64,000 nt of DNA, from assembly GCF_900100365.1 (NCBI RefSeq), contig NZ_FNKU01000001.1, forward strand, positions 5,638,501 through 5,702,500. Reading direction: 5' to 3'. The position numbers were made by a program, and so were the translations under genes. Below are positions 1 through 6,461 of this stretch, one piece after another. The notes beneath the pieces are model-generated. The model was not told the DNA's origin. It saw only the letters and a list, made by a program, of their open reading frames with translations, and made no database searches. Positions within the stretch are counted from its first letter, which is position 1. Each line of letters opens with the position of its first letter. The DNA is from Pseudomonas cannabina (GTDB lineage Bacteria > Pseudomonadota > Gammaproteobacteria > Pseudomonadales > Pseudomonadaceae).

Positions 1-231
1 CAGATCCGTATCAGGGAACACGGGGATGCGTTGGTCATTCATGACGATGTGAAACTGGTCCAGGCCATTCTCAGCAGAGCCGAGTGTTAGCCTGGCCAGA
101 AACTCCTGCATGGCCGTGTCGCGGCCCCAGGCTGAGAGGAATATCAGGTTTCGCTGCTCGTCACAGACGCACGCGTCGACGTACAGATCCGGGCATTCTT
201 CTATGTGAAAGAGTTGAGTGCGGCTCGGCAT
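1..231 (-). CDS. Hypothetical ICE protein, C-terminus off the window
   Basis: An open frame starts at the ATG at 231-229 and runs to the window edge, giving at least 77 residues that begin MPSRTQLFHIEECPDLYVDA. The start is supported by a GGAGGT ribosome-binding site a few bases upstream. I do not recognise the family. It has two early cysteines (ACVCDEQ) and no obvious membrane segment. It lies at the end of a minus-strand run of ICE genes and carries the two-hairpin leader found before six of its neighbours, so it is probably expressed and controlled with them. Function unknown. Confidence 0.6.
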   Translation of the reverse strand, partial: MPSRTQLFHIEECPDLYVDACVCDEQRNLIFLSAWGRDTAMQEFLARLTLGSAENGLDQFHIVMNDQRIPVFPDTDL

Positions 232-286
232 TAGGACCTCCAAAACAGGAGGGGAACCGCCCTGAGGGGCGGTGAGGCCCCTCGGG
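232..286 (-). promoter_or_regulatory. Two-hairpin leader with sequestered RBS
   Basis: Read on the minus strand, a 7-bp GC stem (GAGGGGC / GCCCCTC, flanked by CCC and GGG) is followed by CCTCC, which pairs with the ribosome-binding site GGAGG (237-241 with 248-252). The start codon follows 7 bases later. Same architecture as the leaders at 2160, 3395, 4431, 4758, 5430 and 6171. Translational control is inference. Confidence 0.6.
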
Positions 287-582
287 ATTCAATGTGTTTA
301 GCGGATAAATACGGGTTTATCGATTGCCGCCCGTGTTTGTTTTTCTGTCTCATACTGCCAGCGACCATCAACGAACGCATCGCGGTCGAAGTCGTAAACT
401 TCAAACACGACGTTTTTGTCGCATGGGTTTAGATGGGTGCAATACAGCTCACCCTCTGAATTCAAACCGGCGGCCCAGTGATCCCCCAGCTTGAGTCGGT
501 AACCCGGTCGACTCTTCAGCTGAATCGCCCCGGGTTTCGTAGACACCTCCATGCCTTAAACTGAGGCCAATCAGGAGGTGCC

Positions 583-861
583 ATGAGCAACCCACGTTAT
601 CCCGAAGAATTCAAAATCCAAGCGGTCAATCAAGTGACCGAAAAGAAGCTGCCTGTCGCTGATGTGGCGGCGCGTCTTGGCGTGTCGACGCATAGCCTCT
701 ATGCCTGGATAAAGCGCTACAGCAAACCTCAGGCAGAACGGCAGCAAGACGATGATCAGCACGCTGAACTGCGTCGTCTGCGAGCGGAACTCAAGCGGGT
801 CACTGAAGAGCGAGACATCTTAAAAAAGGCCGCCGCGTACTTTGCCAAGGAGTGCGGCTGA
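583..861 (+). CDS. IS3-family transposase OrfA
   Basis: This 92-residue protein has an N-terminal helix-turn-helix of the HTH_Tnp_1 type (YPEEFKIQAV...VADVAARLGVSTHSLYAWIK) and a C-terminal leucine-zipper-like helix (LRRLRAELKRVTEERDILKK), as expected of IS3 OrfA. It overlaps orfB by 10 bases. A slippery A AAA AAG heptamer at 822-828, in the right frame, would give the OrfAB fusion transposase by -1 frameshifting. A good GGAGGTG ribosome-binding site precedes the ATG. Confidence 0.92.
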   Translation: MSNPRYPEEFKIQAVNQVTEKKLPVADVAARLGVSTHSLYAWIKRYSKPQAERQQDDDQHAELRRLRAELKRVTEERDILKKAAAYFAKECG

Positions 862-1733
862 AGTACGCCTTTATCAAGCAGCGCGCGGGCGACTACTCCA
901 TTCGACGGCTTTGCCTGACGCTGAAAGTCCATCCCAGTGGTTATTACGCTTGGTTGTCTGAGCCGCAATCTGCACGCGCTAAAGACGACCAGCGATTGCT
1001 GGGTTTGATCAAGCACTCGTGGCTGGAGAGCGGCGGAGTTTATGGCTATCGCAAAATCCATGACGACCTGCGCGAGGTCGGTGAAGATTGTGGTCGGCAT
1101 CGTGTGGCGAGGTTGATGCGTCTTGAAGGTCTGCGCTCTCAGACAGGGTATCGACGTCGCCCTGGAAAGTACGGCGGTAAGCCAGCGGTCGCCTCACCCA
1201 ATTTACTGAAGCGCGAGTTCGATGTCGTGGAACCCAACAAGGTTTGGGTCACCGACATCACCTACATTCGTACGTATGAAGGCTGGCTGTATTTGGCGGT
1301 GGTGCTGGATCTGTTTTCTCGTCAGGTCGTTGGCTGGTCAATGAAGTCGCAGATGACCAGTGATTTGGCCATTGATGCGTTATTGATGGCGGTTTGGAGG
1401 CGAAAACCGAAACAAGAGGTGATGGTTCACTCCGACCAGGGCAGCCAGTACAGCAGCTCCGATTGGCGCAGTTTTTTGAAGGCAAACAATTTGGTTGCCA
1501 GCATGAGCCGCCGAGGCAATTGTCATGACAACGCCGTGGCTGAGAGCTTTTTCCAGCTTCTGAAACGGGAACGAATCAAGCGGAAAATCTACACCTCACG
1601 GCAAGATGCTCGTAGTGATGTGTTCGATTACATCGAGATGTTCTACAACCCAAAACGCCGCCATGGTTTCAACAATCAGCTGTCACCGGTAGAGTTTGAA
1701 AAACGTTACGCAATGAGCTTGCAAGGTGTCTAG
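852..1733 (+). CDS. IS3-family transposase OrfB (DDE integrase core)
   Basis: OrfB carries the rve-type DDE catalytic core. The first Asp is in WVTDITYIR, the second in VHSDQGSQY, and the Glu is in NAVAESFFQLLK, followed by the usual YNPKRRH tail. An HTH_21-like region precedes it. It is probably made as an OrfAB fusion from the frameshift site at 822-828; its listed start is only the open-frame limit. The stop codon TAG overlaps the CTAG target duplicate of the MITE at 1734. The reading frame is intact although the element's right end is interrupted. Confidence 0.92.
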   Translation: MRLKYAFIKQRAGDYSIRRLCLTLKVHPSGYYAWLSEPQSARAKDDQRLLGLIKHSWLESGGVYGYRKIHDDLREVGEDCGRHRVARLMRLEGLRSQTGYRRRPGKYGGKPAVASPNLLKREFDVVEPNKVWVTDITYIRTYEGWLYLAVVLDLFSRQVVGWSMKSQMTSDLAIDALLMAVWRRKPKQEVMVHSDQGSQYSSSDWRSFLKANNLVASMSRRGNCHDNAVAESFFQLLKRERIKRKIYTSRQDARSDVFDYIEMFYNPKRRHGFNNQLSPVEFEKRYAMSLQGV

Positions 1734-1832
1734 GGAGACGCTGATTTATTCTAAAACCCAGCTGTTGCCCCCAGATAAATCAAGGCCTCCAGAGCGTTGC
1801 AGGGACGAAAAATCGAATAAATCAGCGCCTCC
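1734..1832 (+). repeat. 99-bp MITE (family 1), copy 1
   Basis: Starts GGAGACGCTGATTTATTC and ends with the near-complement GAATAAATCAGCGCCTCC, flanked by CTAG duplicates (1730-1733, 1833-1836). The terminal GGAGRCGCTG is shared with the 1209-bp IS5-family element in this window. It sits in the right end of the IS3-family element. Confidence 0.9.
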
Positions 1833-2159
1833 CTAGAGAATCCGGGGCGATTCAAGCAGCATCGTGTATATCTCTAAGATCTGATCGAAACTCAAAGGCT
1901 CAGCAGCCACGAGTTTTTTCTCAAGCGGATCGAAGGTTACGGTGTTTGTTTGATACAACGGGCTTTGCCCAGCAATGAATATCTCGCATCGGAAGCGCGG
2001 TCGCATTGCTATGGCCGCGTCTGCCTGTTCTATGGTCAGGTCGAGTTCGTCGACCAGAAAGTTCCAGATTTCTGCGTCAGGTGCTTCTTCGTTGTTGGTG
2101 AGTTGATCCTCAATGATGTCCAGGATCGCTTTCTTGATATTCATGAAAAGTGGATGCAT

Positions 2160-2212
2160 GTGATGCTCCTTCAGTCAGTAATGAGGAGCACCCATGAGGG
2201 AGCCCTCAGGGG
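2160..2212 (-). promoter_or_regulatory. Two-hairpin leader with sequestered RBS
   Basis: On the minus strand a TGAGG-GCTC-CCTCA hairpin flanked by CCC/GGG is followed by TGCTCC, which pairs with GGAGCA (2185-2190 with 2164-2169). That stem contains the ribosome-binding site of the split gene starting at 2159. Confidence 0.6.
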
Positions 2213-2247
2213 ATGTGAAAGTAGAAAACGCTCAGTTTTGAACAAGG

Positions 2248-2859
2248 TCAATGAGTGCTGAGATTCCAAATCTGCAGCTTGAAGTCAAGCTCATACCCGA
2301 GCTCGCCAAGGCGAACACATTGTTGCCGCAGACGCTGACGGTCTACCGTTGTATCGAGCTTGACTGAACTTCCAAGAGGCCAGATGGTGCCAAACAGCTC
2401 TGCATCAGCCTCAAGTGCGGTGACCTGTTTCTCAGGCTCGGATCTCGTCATCCCGAACGGTGCGTCACTGTCAGCAGAAACTGATCTTCTGGGCGTTGTT
2501 TGAACAGCCGGACGAGGTTTGGTTGACGACGAGCCTCCCGAGGCTTCTTCGTCGATTGGGTCCGTTTCGTTGTTGGACAGCCTCTCAGCCTCGTCTGCGC
2601 TCAGGTTAGCCACATCGTCCAAAGACATGCTGTCCAGCCTGGCGCGGATTTCGACCACTAATCTGCCGCCGTTGGTGTAGTAGGAGGGACGAATTTCAGT
2701 GATAACGAAATCACCTCGATATTTGCCCTCATGGTACTGGTCCAGCAGCGCATCCTTGATAACGAACTCGCCGATGGATGTCGAAAGTCGCCCAACGTTG
2801 AAAGCGCCGTTGCGACCGCTGATGGTGCGTATGGCCAAATAGCCGGGCAGGTTGATCAT
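2248..2859 (-). CDS. DUF3275 family ICE protein
   Basis: 203 residues beginning MINLPGYLAIRTISGRNGAF. The N-terminal ~80 residues look like the DUF3275 family typical of Pseudomonas integrative conjugative elements. Next comes an acidic and proline/serine-rich linker (about 85-145) and a C-terminal helical segment (about 150-203). The ATG at 2859 has a CCGGAG site upstream. Unlike its neighbours it does not show a clear RBS-sequestering hairpin. Biochemical role unknown; family identity rests on recollection of the motif pattern. Confidence 0.82.
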   Translation of the reverse strand: MINLPGYLAIRTISGRNGAFNVGRLSTSIGEFVIKDALLDQYHEGKYRGDFVITEIRPSYYTNGGRLVVEIRARLDSMSLDDVANLSADEAERLSNNETDPIDEEASGGSSSTKPRPAVQTTPRRSVSADSDAPFGMTRSEPEKQVTALEADAELFGTIWPLGSSVKLDTTVDRQRLRQQCVRLGELGYELDFKLQIWNLSTH

Positions 2860-2902
2860 GACTACTCCGGATTATCGGGCAGGCCACTTATATGGGAGCC
2901 CG

Positions 2903-2927
2903 AAAAAAAGCCCGAAGATTCGGGCTT
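2903..2927 (-). terminator. Rho-independent terminator
   Basis: On the minus strand AAGCCCGAA-TC-TTCGGGCTT is followed by a run of T. It lies just after the natural stop (2955) of the gene starting at 3394 and before the DUF3275 gene. Confidence 0.8.
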
Positions 2928-2954
2928 GTTCGTGGTTTCAGGTTGACGACTGGG

Positions 2955-3394
2955 TCAGAAGAAGTTGAGAGGCTGTTCAGCTCTAAGGAAGGTCTGAAAA
3001 AGCCTTTTCTTCAAAAGTCGAAGCCAGTAAATACAGGCGCTCCAGCCCGGTTCCTCTCCAAAAAAATGGGCTTTTTCAGAGGATACCTAAGCGAAATGCA
3101 AAGGTAGGAATTGCCGTTTATGGCATCCATCCGATGAAGTCTCAGTTCGAGCCAATGACGCCCCGAGCGGTCACCGTTGGGCAGAAAACGATAGATGCCG
3201 AAGTCGATCTGGAGCTCCTCTGGCTGCAGATGAAGCTCGCGATAGGCTTCGAGTACGACTTCGCCAAGACGAGTGCCGACCTCCGCAATGTGTGATGGTT
3301 GTTCCAAATGAACCGATTCTTTCCAGGCGGAAGGAGTCAGCACAACAGGCAGTTTCAGTAAAGTGGATGGCAAGTGATTTATAGTGATGGACAT
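2955..3394 (-). pseudogene. Hypothetical ICE gene with its 3' end displaced by a MITE
   Basis: The reading frame starts MSITINHLPSTLLKLPVVLT at 3394; the upstream ATG at 3430 falls in the leader hairpins and is not credible. After ...YLCISLR the frame enters a 100-bp MITE (2987-3086, CTAA duplicates) and is forced onto a foreign tail ending at 3011. Removing the MITE and one CTAA restores ISLRAEQPLNFF and a stop at 2955, for an original length of about 111 residues. The chimeric protein swaps the last nine residues for about 25 MITE-coded ones, so it may still be made. Family not recognised. Confidence 0.75.
2987..3086 (+). repeat. 100-bp MITE (family 2), copy 1
   Basis: Begins GGAAGGTCTGAAAAAGCC and ends GGGCTTTTTCAGAGGATAC, with CTAA duplicates at 2983-2986 and 3087-3090. 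Its ends resemble those of the IS5-family element at 39922-41115. Confidence 0.88.
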
Positions 3395-3459
3395 AGTAAT
3401 TCTCCAGGTGCGGGCAACCACCTGGCCCAACCGGGAGGTGAATTACCCGGTCAGGTTGG
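3395..3459 (-). promoter_or_regulatory. Two-hairpin leader with sequestered RBS
   Basis: On the minus strand CCGGG pairs with CCCGG, extended by CCAAC/GTTGG. Then CCAGGTG pairs perfectly with CACCTGG (3419-3425 with 3404-3410), burying part of the CTGGAG ribosome-binding site of the gene at 3394. Confidence 0.6.
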
Positions 3460-3528
3460 TTTACGTACTTGAGAACGGTTAGTTAGAATCTTTCTATAAC
3501 GTGAAAGTCATCTGGCATACGTGTCGTA

Positions 3529-3684
3529 TCAGGACATCATTGCGGTAGCCATCAAGGAAAGGAAAGTGGCTACCAATCCTCCAGCCCCTATCTGAGTCAA
3601 TACTTGCGTGGACATTTGCTGTCCACATTCCAAAAAAAAGATGCTTAGCACTGTAAGCACGAGCGTAGCGATGGCGCTTTTCAT
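3529..3684 (-). CDS. Possible 51-residue membrane protein
   Basis: A short frame beginning MKSAIATLVLTVLSIFFLEC has a strongly hydrophobic N-terminal segment and a second one (GGLVATFLSLMATAMM) at its end. It follows an AGGTG ribosome-binding site. Its leader lies beside one arm of a 15-bp perfect inverted repeat (3695-3709 and 3792-3806). It sits downstream of the DUF3577 terminator. The hydrophobic layout and spacing support a real gene, but there is no family match to lean on. Confidence 0.4.
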   Translation of the reverse strand: MKSAIATLVLTVLSIFFLECGQQMSTQVLTQIGAGGLVATFLSLMATAMMS

Positions 3685-3694
3685 GAAATCGACA

Positions 3695-3806
3695 CCTAGT
3701 GTACTGTTTTCGAAAAAACCAGCTACTGACGAACGGAAAATTCAAATTTTATCAATAACTTAGTTTGTAGGTCATGGGTAAATAATTTCGCAAACAGTAC
3801 ACTAGG
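3695..3806. repeat. 112-bp element bounded by long inverted repeats
   Basis: CCTAGTGTACTGTTT at 3695-3709 is repeated inverted and perfect at 3792-3806; with one mismatch the match extends to about 20 bp (adding CGAAA). The centre is AT-rich. No target duplication is visible, so it could be an old MITE or a pair of operator sites. Confidence 0.5.
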
Positions 3807-3821
3807 TTGTGATGAAAAGAA

Positions 3822-3842
3822 AAGGCGCCTGCAGGGCGCCTT
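3822..3842 (-). terminator. Rho-independent terminator after DUF3577 gene
   Basis: AAGGCGCC-CTGCA-GGCGCCTT followed on the minus strand by TTCTTTTC, 19 bases after the stop codon at 3861. Confidence 0.75.
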
Positions 3843-3860
3843 GAGGTTGTAAAAGATCTA

Positions 3861-4430
3861 TCAAGCGGCTTGTTTCTTTCCTCGTCCTGCGCGAGCTGGT
3901 TTTGCTCGTGTGGGCTTAGAGGGAGTAGCAGCTGGAGCTACATCAGTTGGTTCGCTTGCGGCAGACGCCTCGGACTGAACGACTGGGGTAGTGTCCGACT
4001 CTGAACTTTCAGAAGAGGCAGATGCTTCTTCTTTCTGCGGAGCCTGATAGACGTATTCACCTTCAACTTTGATCCAGGCAAGGTACAAGAGACGGCCTTT
4101 GAGGCTGACACCTGGTTGGCCTTGTTTAGCACCACTGCTGTAGGTAAAAACATCAGCCCAGATATCGCCAATCCGGAAAGAGACAAGAACCTTCTTCTCG
4201 GCAGCAACAGCTTCCTGGCAACGGCGAATCAGCTTGTCAGCTTCAGCACCAACCACGTTGCAGTCGATATAAGCGTACTCAGCCGAGTCAGTGCTGCCTT
4301 TGAGGGCGGCCACTGTGACAGCCATGAAAGGATTCCCTTTACGGGGTTTCACTTCACGAATGCGGTTGAGATAGCCAATACCAGTGGTATGCAGGTCGAA
4401 GTATTTGCTTTCGTTAGTAGAGTTGCTCAT
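3861..4430 (-). CDS. DUF3577 / STY4534-family ICE replication-associated protein
   Basis: 189 residues from the ATG at 4430, chosen because a CTGGAGA site precedes it and the longer frame would run through leader hairpins. The conserved region (about 5-115) includes YFDLHTTGIGYLNRIREVK and a following beta-rich part (VLVSFRIGDIWADVFTY), as in the STY4534 family found near single-strand-binding genes of ICEs. The tail (about 125-189) is low complexity, rich in Ser, Glu, Ala and Pro, and ends in basic RAKPARAGRGKKQAA, suggesting nucleic-acid contact. Its exact role in ICE replication or transfer is not established. Confidence 0.82.
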   Translation of the reverse strand: MSNSTNESKYFDLHTTGIGYLNRIREVKPRKGNPFMAVTVAALKGSTDSAEYAYIDCNVVGAEADKLIRRCQEAVAAEKKVLVSFRIGDIWADVFTYSSGAKQGQPGVSLKGRLLYLAWIKVEGEYVYQAPQKEEASASSESSESDTTPVVQSEASAASEPTDVAPAATPSKPTRAKPARAGRGKKQAA

Positions 4431-4504
4431 GGTGTGTCTCCAGTTTTGAATGATCAAAGCGGAGATACACTTCGCCCAGGGGGAAGGTATTCCCCGCATG
4501 GGTG
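4431..4504 (-). promoter_or_regulatory. Two-hairpin leader with sequestered RBS
   Basis: On the minus strand GGGGAA-TACC-TTCCCC (4480-4495) sits within CCCA/TGGG. Then GTGTATCTCC pairs with GGAGACACAC (one mismatch; 4461-4470 with 4432-4441), masking the ribosome-binding site of the DUF3577 gene. Confidence 0.65.
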
Positions 4505-4526
4505 GTAGAGCGAAATTTCACGACAA

Positions 4527-4757
4527 TCAATGCATGAATCTGAACGCAGTAAGCATAACGCCTACGGCAGCAGTCAGCATGACAGCCATACGAATGGTGA
4601 GTTTCAGTTCGAGTCTAGACTCGAGATTGTCGATGTCGGCCTTTGTCGCGAGTTGCGTTTGCATATCCGACTCCAGAGCATCAACGACTGCAGCGGCGCG
4701 GGTTTCCTCGACATCAATCGAAATCAATGCTTGGTACAGCGCAATACTGCTTTTCAT
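4527..4757 (-). CDS. Small coiled-coil protein with C-terminal membrane anchor
   Basis: 76 residues. The first ~52 form a heptad-like helix (VVDALESDMQTQLATKADIDNLESRLELKL) and the last ~22 are hydrophobic (MAVMLTAAVGVMLTAF), so the product looks like a tail-anchored coiled coil, reminiscent of DUF1640-like proteins. A GGAG site precedes the ATG at 4757. It has its own promoter-like sequence (4973-5002) and structured leader. Function unknown. Confidence 0.72.
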   Translation of the reverse strand: MKSSIALYQALISIDVEETRAAAVVDALESDMQTQLATKADIDNLESRLELKLTIRMAVMLTAAVGVMLTAFRFMH

Positions 4758-4810
4758 GAAGGTCTCCTGCTGAGCGCGAGACCTACCCTACGGGAGAGGT
4801 CCCGATGGGT
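4758..4810 (-). promoter_or_regulatory. Two-hairpin leader with sequestered RBS
   Basis: On the minus strand CGGGA-CCTC-TCCCG lies within ACCC/GGGT. Then AGGTCTC pairs perfectly with GAGACCT (4778-4784 with 4760-4766), overlapping the AGGAG ribosome-binding site of the gene at 4757. Confidence 0.65.
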
Positions 4811-4853
4811 GTGAGAATCAATGTGCATCCATCAATCAAAAATCTGATCAACC

Positions 4854-4959
4854 GTTCGCGCTTCCGAATGCTTTGCGAACTAGGGGGTGGATTAATGCGT
4901 GGAACGCATCGTAGTCATGAAATCCAGACTACCTCGGGCATGTTGCTGACAACGTCAGC
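4854..4959 (-). promoter_or_regulatory. Multi-hairpin 5' leader module, copy a
   Basis: Four stems in order on the transcript: GCTGAC/GTCAGC (4945-4959), GTAGTC/GACTAC (4911-4932), ATGCGT/ACGCAT (4895-4909) and GTTCGC/GCGAAC (4854-4880). Copies b, c and d keep most of these stems with changed bases. It begins a few bases after the predicted transcription start of the gene at 4757. Confidence 0.6.
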
Positions 4960-4972
4960 GGTACATGGCTTT

Positions 4973-5002
4973 AGAATCCTTTAAGGGCGATTCGTTTGTC
5001 AA
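4973..5002 (-). promoter_or_regulatory. Sigma70-type promoter for gene at 4757
   Basis: TTGACA (4997-5002), an 18-base spacer and GATTCT (4973-4978). The same -35 and a similar -10 (CATTCT) occur at the matching place before leader module c, and both are followed by a conserved CATGTACC. Confidence 0.55.
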
Positions 5003-5013
5003 CCCTCCCAATG

Positions 5014-5041
5014 AAAAAAGCCCCTCAATGAATGAGGAGCT
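5014..5041 (-). terminator. Rho-independent terminator
   Basis: On the minus strand CTCCTCA-TTCAT-TGAGGGG followed by CTTTTTTC, 20 bases after the stop of the gene ending at 5061. Confidence 0.7.
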
Positions 5042-5060
5042 TGTCGGGGGAGGGGGAGTA

Positions 5061-5429
5061 TCAAGCAATCAGCTGGTCCAGAGAGCCCAGTACAGGGCCC
5101 TTAACGGCTGGTTCAGCATCCTGCTTTTTGGAGGTGGCGGGTGCCTTTGATGCGCGAGGTTTGCGGGGTTTCTTCGCTGGTTTGGTCTGAGCTTCTTGCG
5201 TATTAGCCTCATACCAATCATGAAGGTTGATCCCTTTGCGACGCACTATGGCTGGCACGCTGCAGTAGTTTTCGCACTCGTCGTGGGTCAGTGCAGGTTC
5301 GGGCATTTTCCTGCACTGCGGTGCCGCCATATGGACGTTTGCAGGGCTAAGCTTCTGGTTGACCGCACGTGTGCATTCACGCAATGCCGTGCCGACCCTA
5401 ACGCCAAAACGAAAGCTTGCTGAACTCAT
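5061..5429 (-). CDS. Hypothetical ICE protein with basic C-terminal tail
   Basis: 122 residues from the ATG at 5429, chosen because AGGAGA lies just upstream; the longer frame runs through the leader. The N-terminal half has spaced cysteines (RECTRAV, PQCRKMP, DECENYC) that could bind a metal. It is followed by VRRKGINLHDWYEAN and a lysine/alanine/proline tail (KPAKKPRKPRASKAPATSKK). The basic tail resembles that of the DUF3577 protein nearby. Family not recognised. Confidence 0.65.
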   Translation of the reverse strand: MSSASFRFGVRVGTALRECTRAVNQKLSPANVHMAAPQCRKMPEPALTHDECENYCSVPAIVRRKGINLHDWYEANTQEAQTKPAKKPRKPRASKAPATSKKQDAEPAVKGPVLGSLDQLIA

Positions 5430-5492
5430 GGTGTTTCTCCTGGGAAAAATGCGGAGAACACCGCCCGAGAGGGGAGTGATTCCCCGCTGGGT
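5430..5492 (-). promoter_or_regulatory. Two-hairpin leader with sequestered RBS
   Basis: On the minus strand GGGGA-ATCAC-TCCCC (5471-5485), then GGTGTTCTCC pairs with GGAGAAACACC (5453-5462 with 5430-5440, one bulge), masking the ribosome-binding site. Confidence 0.65.
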
Positions 5493-5538
5493 GAGTGACG
5501 CGTTTAGTGTGCAACCATCGGCAATTGGGTCGCCGAAC

Positions 5539-5635
5539 GTTCGCCCTTCCGGAAGCTTTGCGAACTTTTTTTGGATCAATGCGCAGAACGCATCGTAGTC
5601 ATGAGATCCAGACTACCTGGGGTGCTGCTGACAAC
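5539..5635 (-). promoter_or_regulatory. Multi-hairpin 5' leader module, copy b
   Basis: Keeps GTAGTC/GACTAC (5595-5616), ATGCG/CGCAT (5579-5593) and GTTCGC/GCGAAC (5539-5565). The first stem is degenerate. It abuts the stop of the upstream gene (5637), and no TTGACA promoter is visible before it, so the gene at 5429 may be read from the promoter at 6652-6680. Confidence 0.55.
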
Positions 5636-5636
5636 A

Positions 5637-6170
5637 TCAACGCCATAGGCGCAAGATCTTGAGGACACTACGGATACAGGCGCTCTTTGTGTTGAGGACA
5701 ATGGCTTTCATGCAGGTTCTACTTGCGTCTGCAATTTCCTCTTGACGCCAGCGCTCCTCTTTCTCGGCCCACTCTTTGCGGATGAGCTCCGAATCATCCT
5801 CGGGGTAATATCCATCTGTACTGAAGTCCACATGGTCATCTGGCCCGGGGAGCTCAAAACACCCACAAGGACAAGTGTCTTCAGTCAGACCGTGGCTGCA
5901 GATGCCGTGACTACGATTATCGTCCATGTGTGCCTCAATTTCCGACGGTGAAAGATAATCATAGGCATAGCGTGCATAGGCAAATGCCTCCGCCACTTCG
6001 GGTGACGTTTCGTCACCGCCAAAAGTCTCGATCATCCGCGAACAGAAATGTTTGAGGACCATGGTTTCGTATGTGGGAAACTTGCAACATGCGTCGCCGT
6101 ACAGCATGTTGACGCGTTCAGTAATCTCAACATTTTGGAGTGGTGAGGGTGAAGCCGCGTGGTTCGACAT
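5637..6170 (-). CDS. Hypothetical ICE protein, cysteine/acid-rich
   Basis: 177 residues beginning MSNHAASPSPLQNVEITERV, with the ATG at 6170 preceded by CGGAGA. A central cluster of His and Cys (HGICSHGLTEDTCPCGCFE, about residues 89-107) looks like a metal site. After it come an acidic stretch and a charged helix (ELIRKEWAEKEERWRQEE). I know no family for it. Its 5' leader module has been hit by two MITEs (6358-6560), which should alter its expression. Confidence 0.68.
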   Translation of the reverse strand: MSNHAASPSPLQNVEITERVNMLYGDACCKFPTYETMVLKHFCSRMIETFGGDETSPEVAEAFAYARYAYDYLSPSEIEAHMDDNRSHGICSHGLTEDTCPCGCFELPGPDDHVDFSTDGYYPEDDSELIRKEWAEKEERWRQEEIADASRTCMKAIVLNTKSACIRSVLKILRLWR

Positions 6171-6238
6171 GTTCTATCTCCGTTCAAACAGCAGAAAACG
6201 GAGACACTTGTCCCCGAGGGAAAGTATTCCCCGAGGGT
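6171..6238 (-). promoter_or_regulatory. Two-hairpin leader with sequestered RBS
   Basis: On the minus strand GGGAA-TACT-TTCCC, then TCTCCGTT pairs perfectly with AACGGAGA (6197-6204 with 6177-6184), which holds the ribosome-binding site of the gene at 6170. Confidence 0.65.
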
Positions 6239-6357
6239 AGGTGAGTTATATGATATGACTCGGCTAAGCCGAGTGCAGCACGGTGTGCGACGTGAAGTAT
6301 GCATCCATCGGTACGGAATACCGATCGTTCGCGCTTCCGGAAGCTTTGCGAACTTAG

Positions 6358-6457
6358 GGAAGGTCTGAAAAAGCCTTTTCTTCAAAAGTCGAAGCCAGTA
6401 AATACAGGCGCTCCAGCCCGGTTCCTCTCCAAAAAAATGGGCTTTTTCAGAGGATAC
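6358..6457 (+). repeat. 100-bp MITE (family 2), copy 2
   Basis: Same orientation and sequence as copy 1, with TTAG at 6354-6357 and 6458-6461. The right TTAG is shared with the next MITE. Confidence 0.9.
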
Positions 6458-6461
6458 TTAG

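Larger units (their letters stand above)
521..1854 (+). mobile_element. IS3-family insertion sequence (IS51-like), itself hit by a MITE
   Basis: The ends are 28-bp imperfect inverted repeats at 521-548 and, once the inserted MITE is removed, at the right end up to 1854. Both begin TGAATCGCCCCGG and end TAGACACCT. A 3-bp target duplication (AGC) flanks the element, usual for IS3. A 99-bp MITE with CTAG duplicates sits inside the right inverted repeat (1734-1832), so this copy's right end is broken and it may no longer transpose. Confidence 0.88.
298..2159 (-). pseudogene. Hypothetical ICE gene split by an IS3-family element
   Basis: The 5' part runs from the ATG at 2159 to 1855 and the 3' part from 517 to the stop at 298. 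Between them lies an IS3-family element flanked by the 3-bp duplicate AGC (518-520 and 1855-1857). Removing the element and one AGC rejoins the frame exactly, reading IYTMLLKSRPGYRLKLG, and gives a 174-residue protein. In its present state the first part reads a few residues into the IS terminal repeat and stops, and the second part has only an ATG borrowed from the IS. The intact protein is acidic and soluble; I do not recognise its family. Confidence 0.85.

Noticed and set aside
84..275. 63-residue plus-strand frame
   Set aside because: It is the shadow of the minus-strand gene with a good ribosome-binding site that runs off the window edge.
540..1732. Short 9-bp ends (TAGACACCT/AGGTGTCTA) as the IS3-family borders
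   Set aside because: No target duplication fits there. Extending to 521 and 1854 gives 28-bp repeats, a 3-bp duplication and a restored host reading frame.
3494..3745. 83-residue minus-strand frame
   Set aside because: The overlapping 51-residue frame has a better ribosome-binding site and a membrane-protein composition; the longer frame has a random, basic composition.
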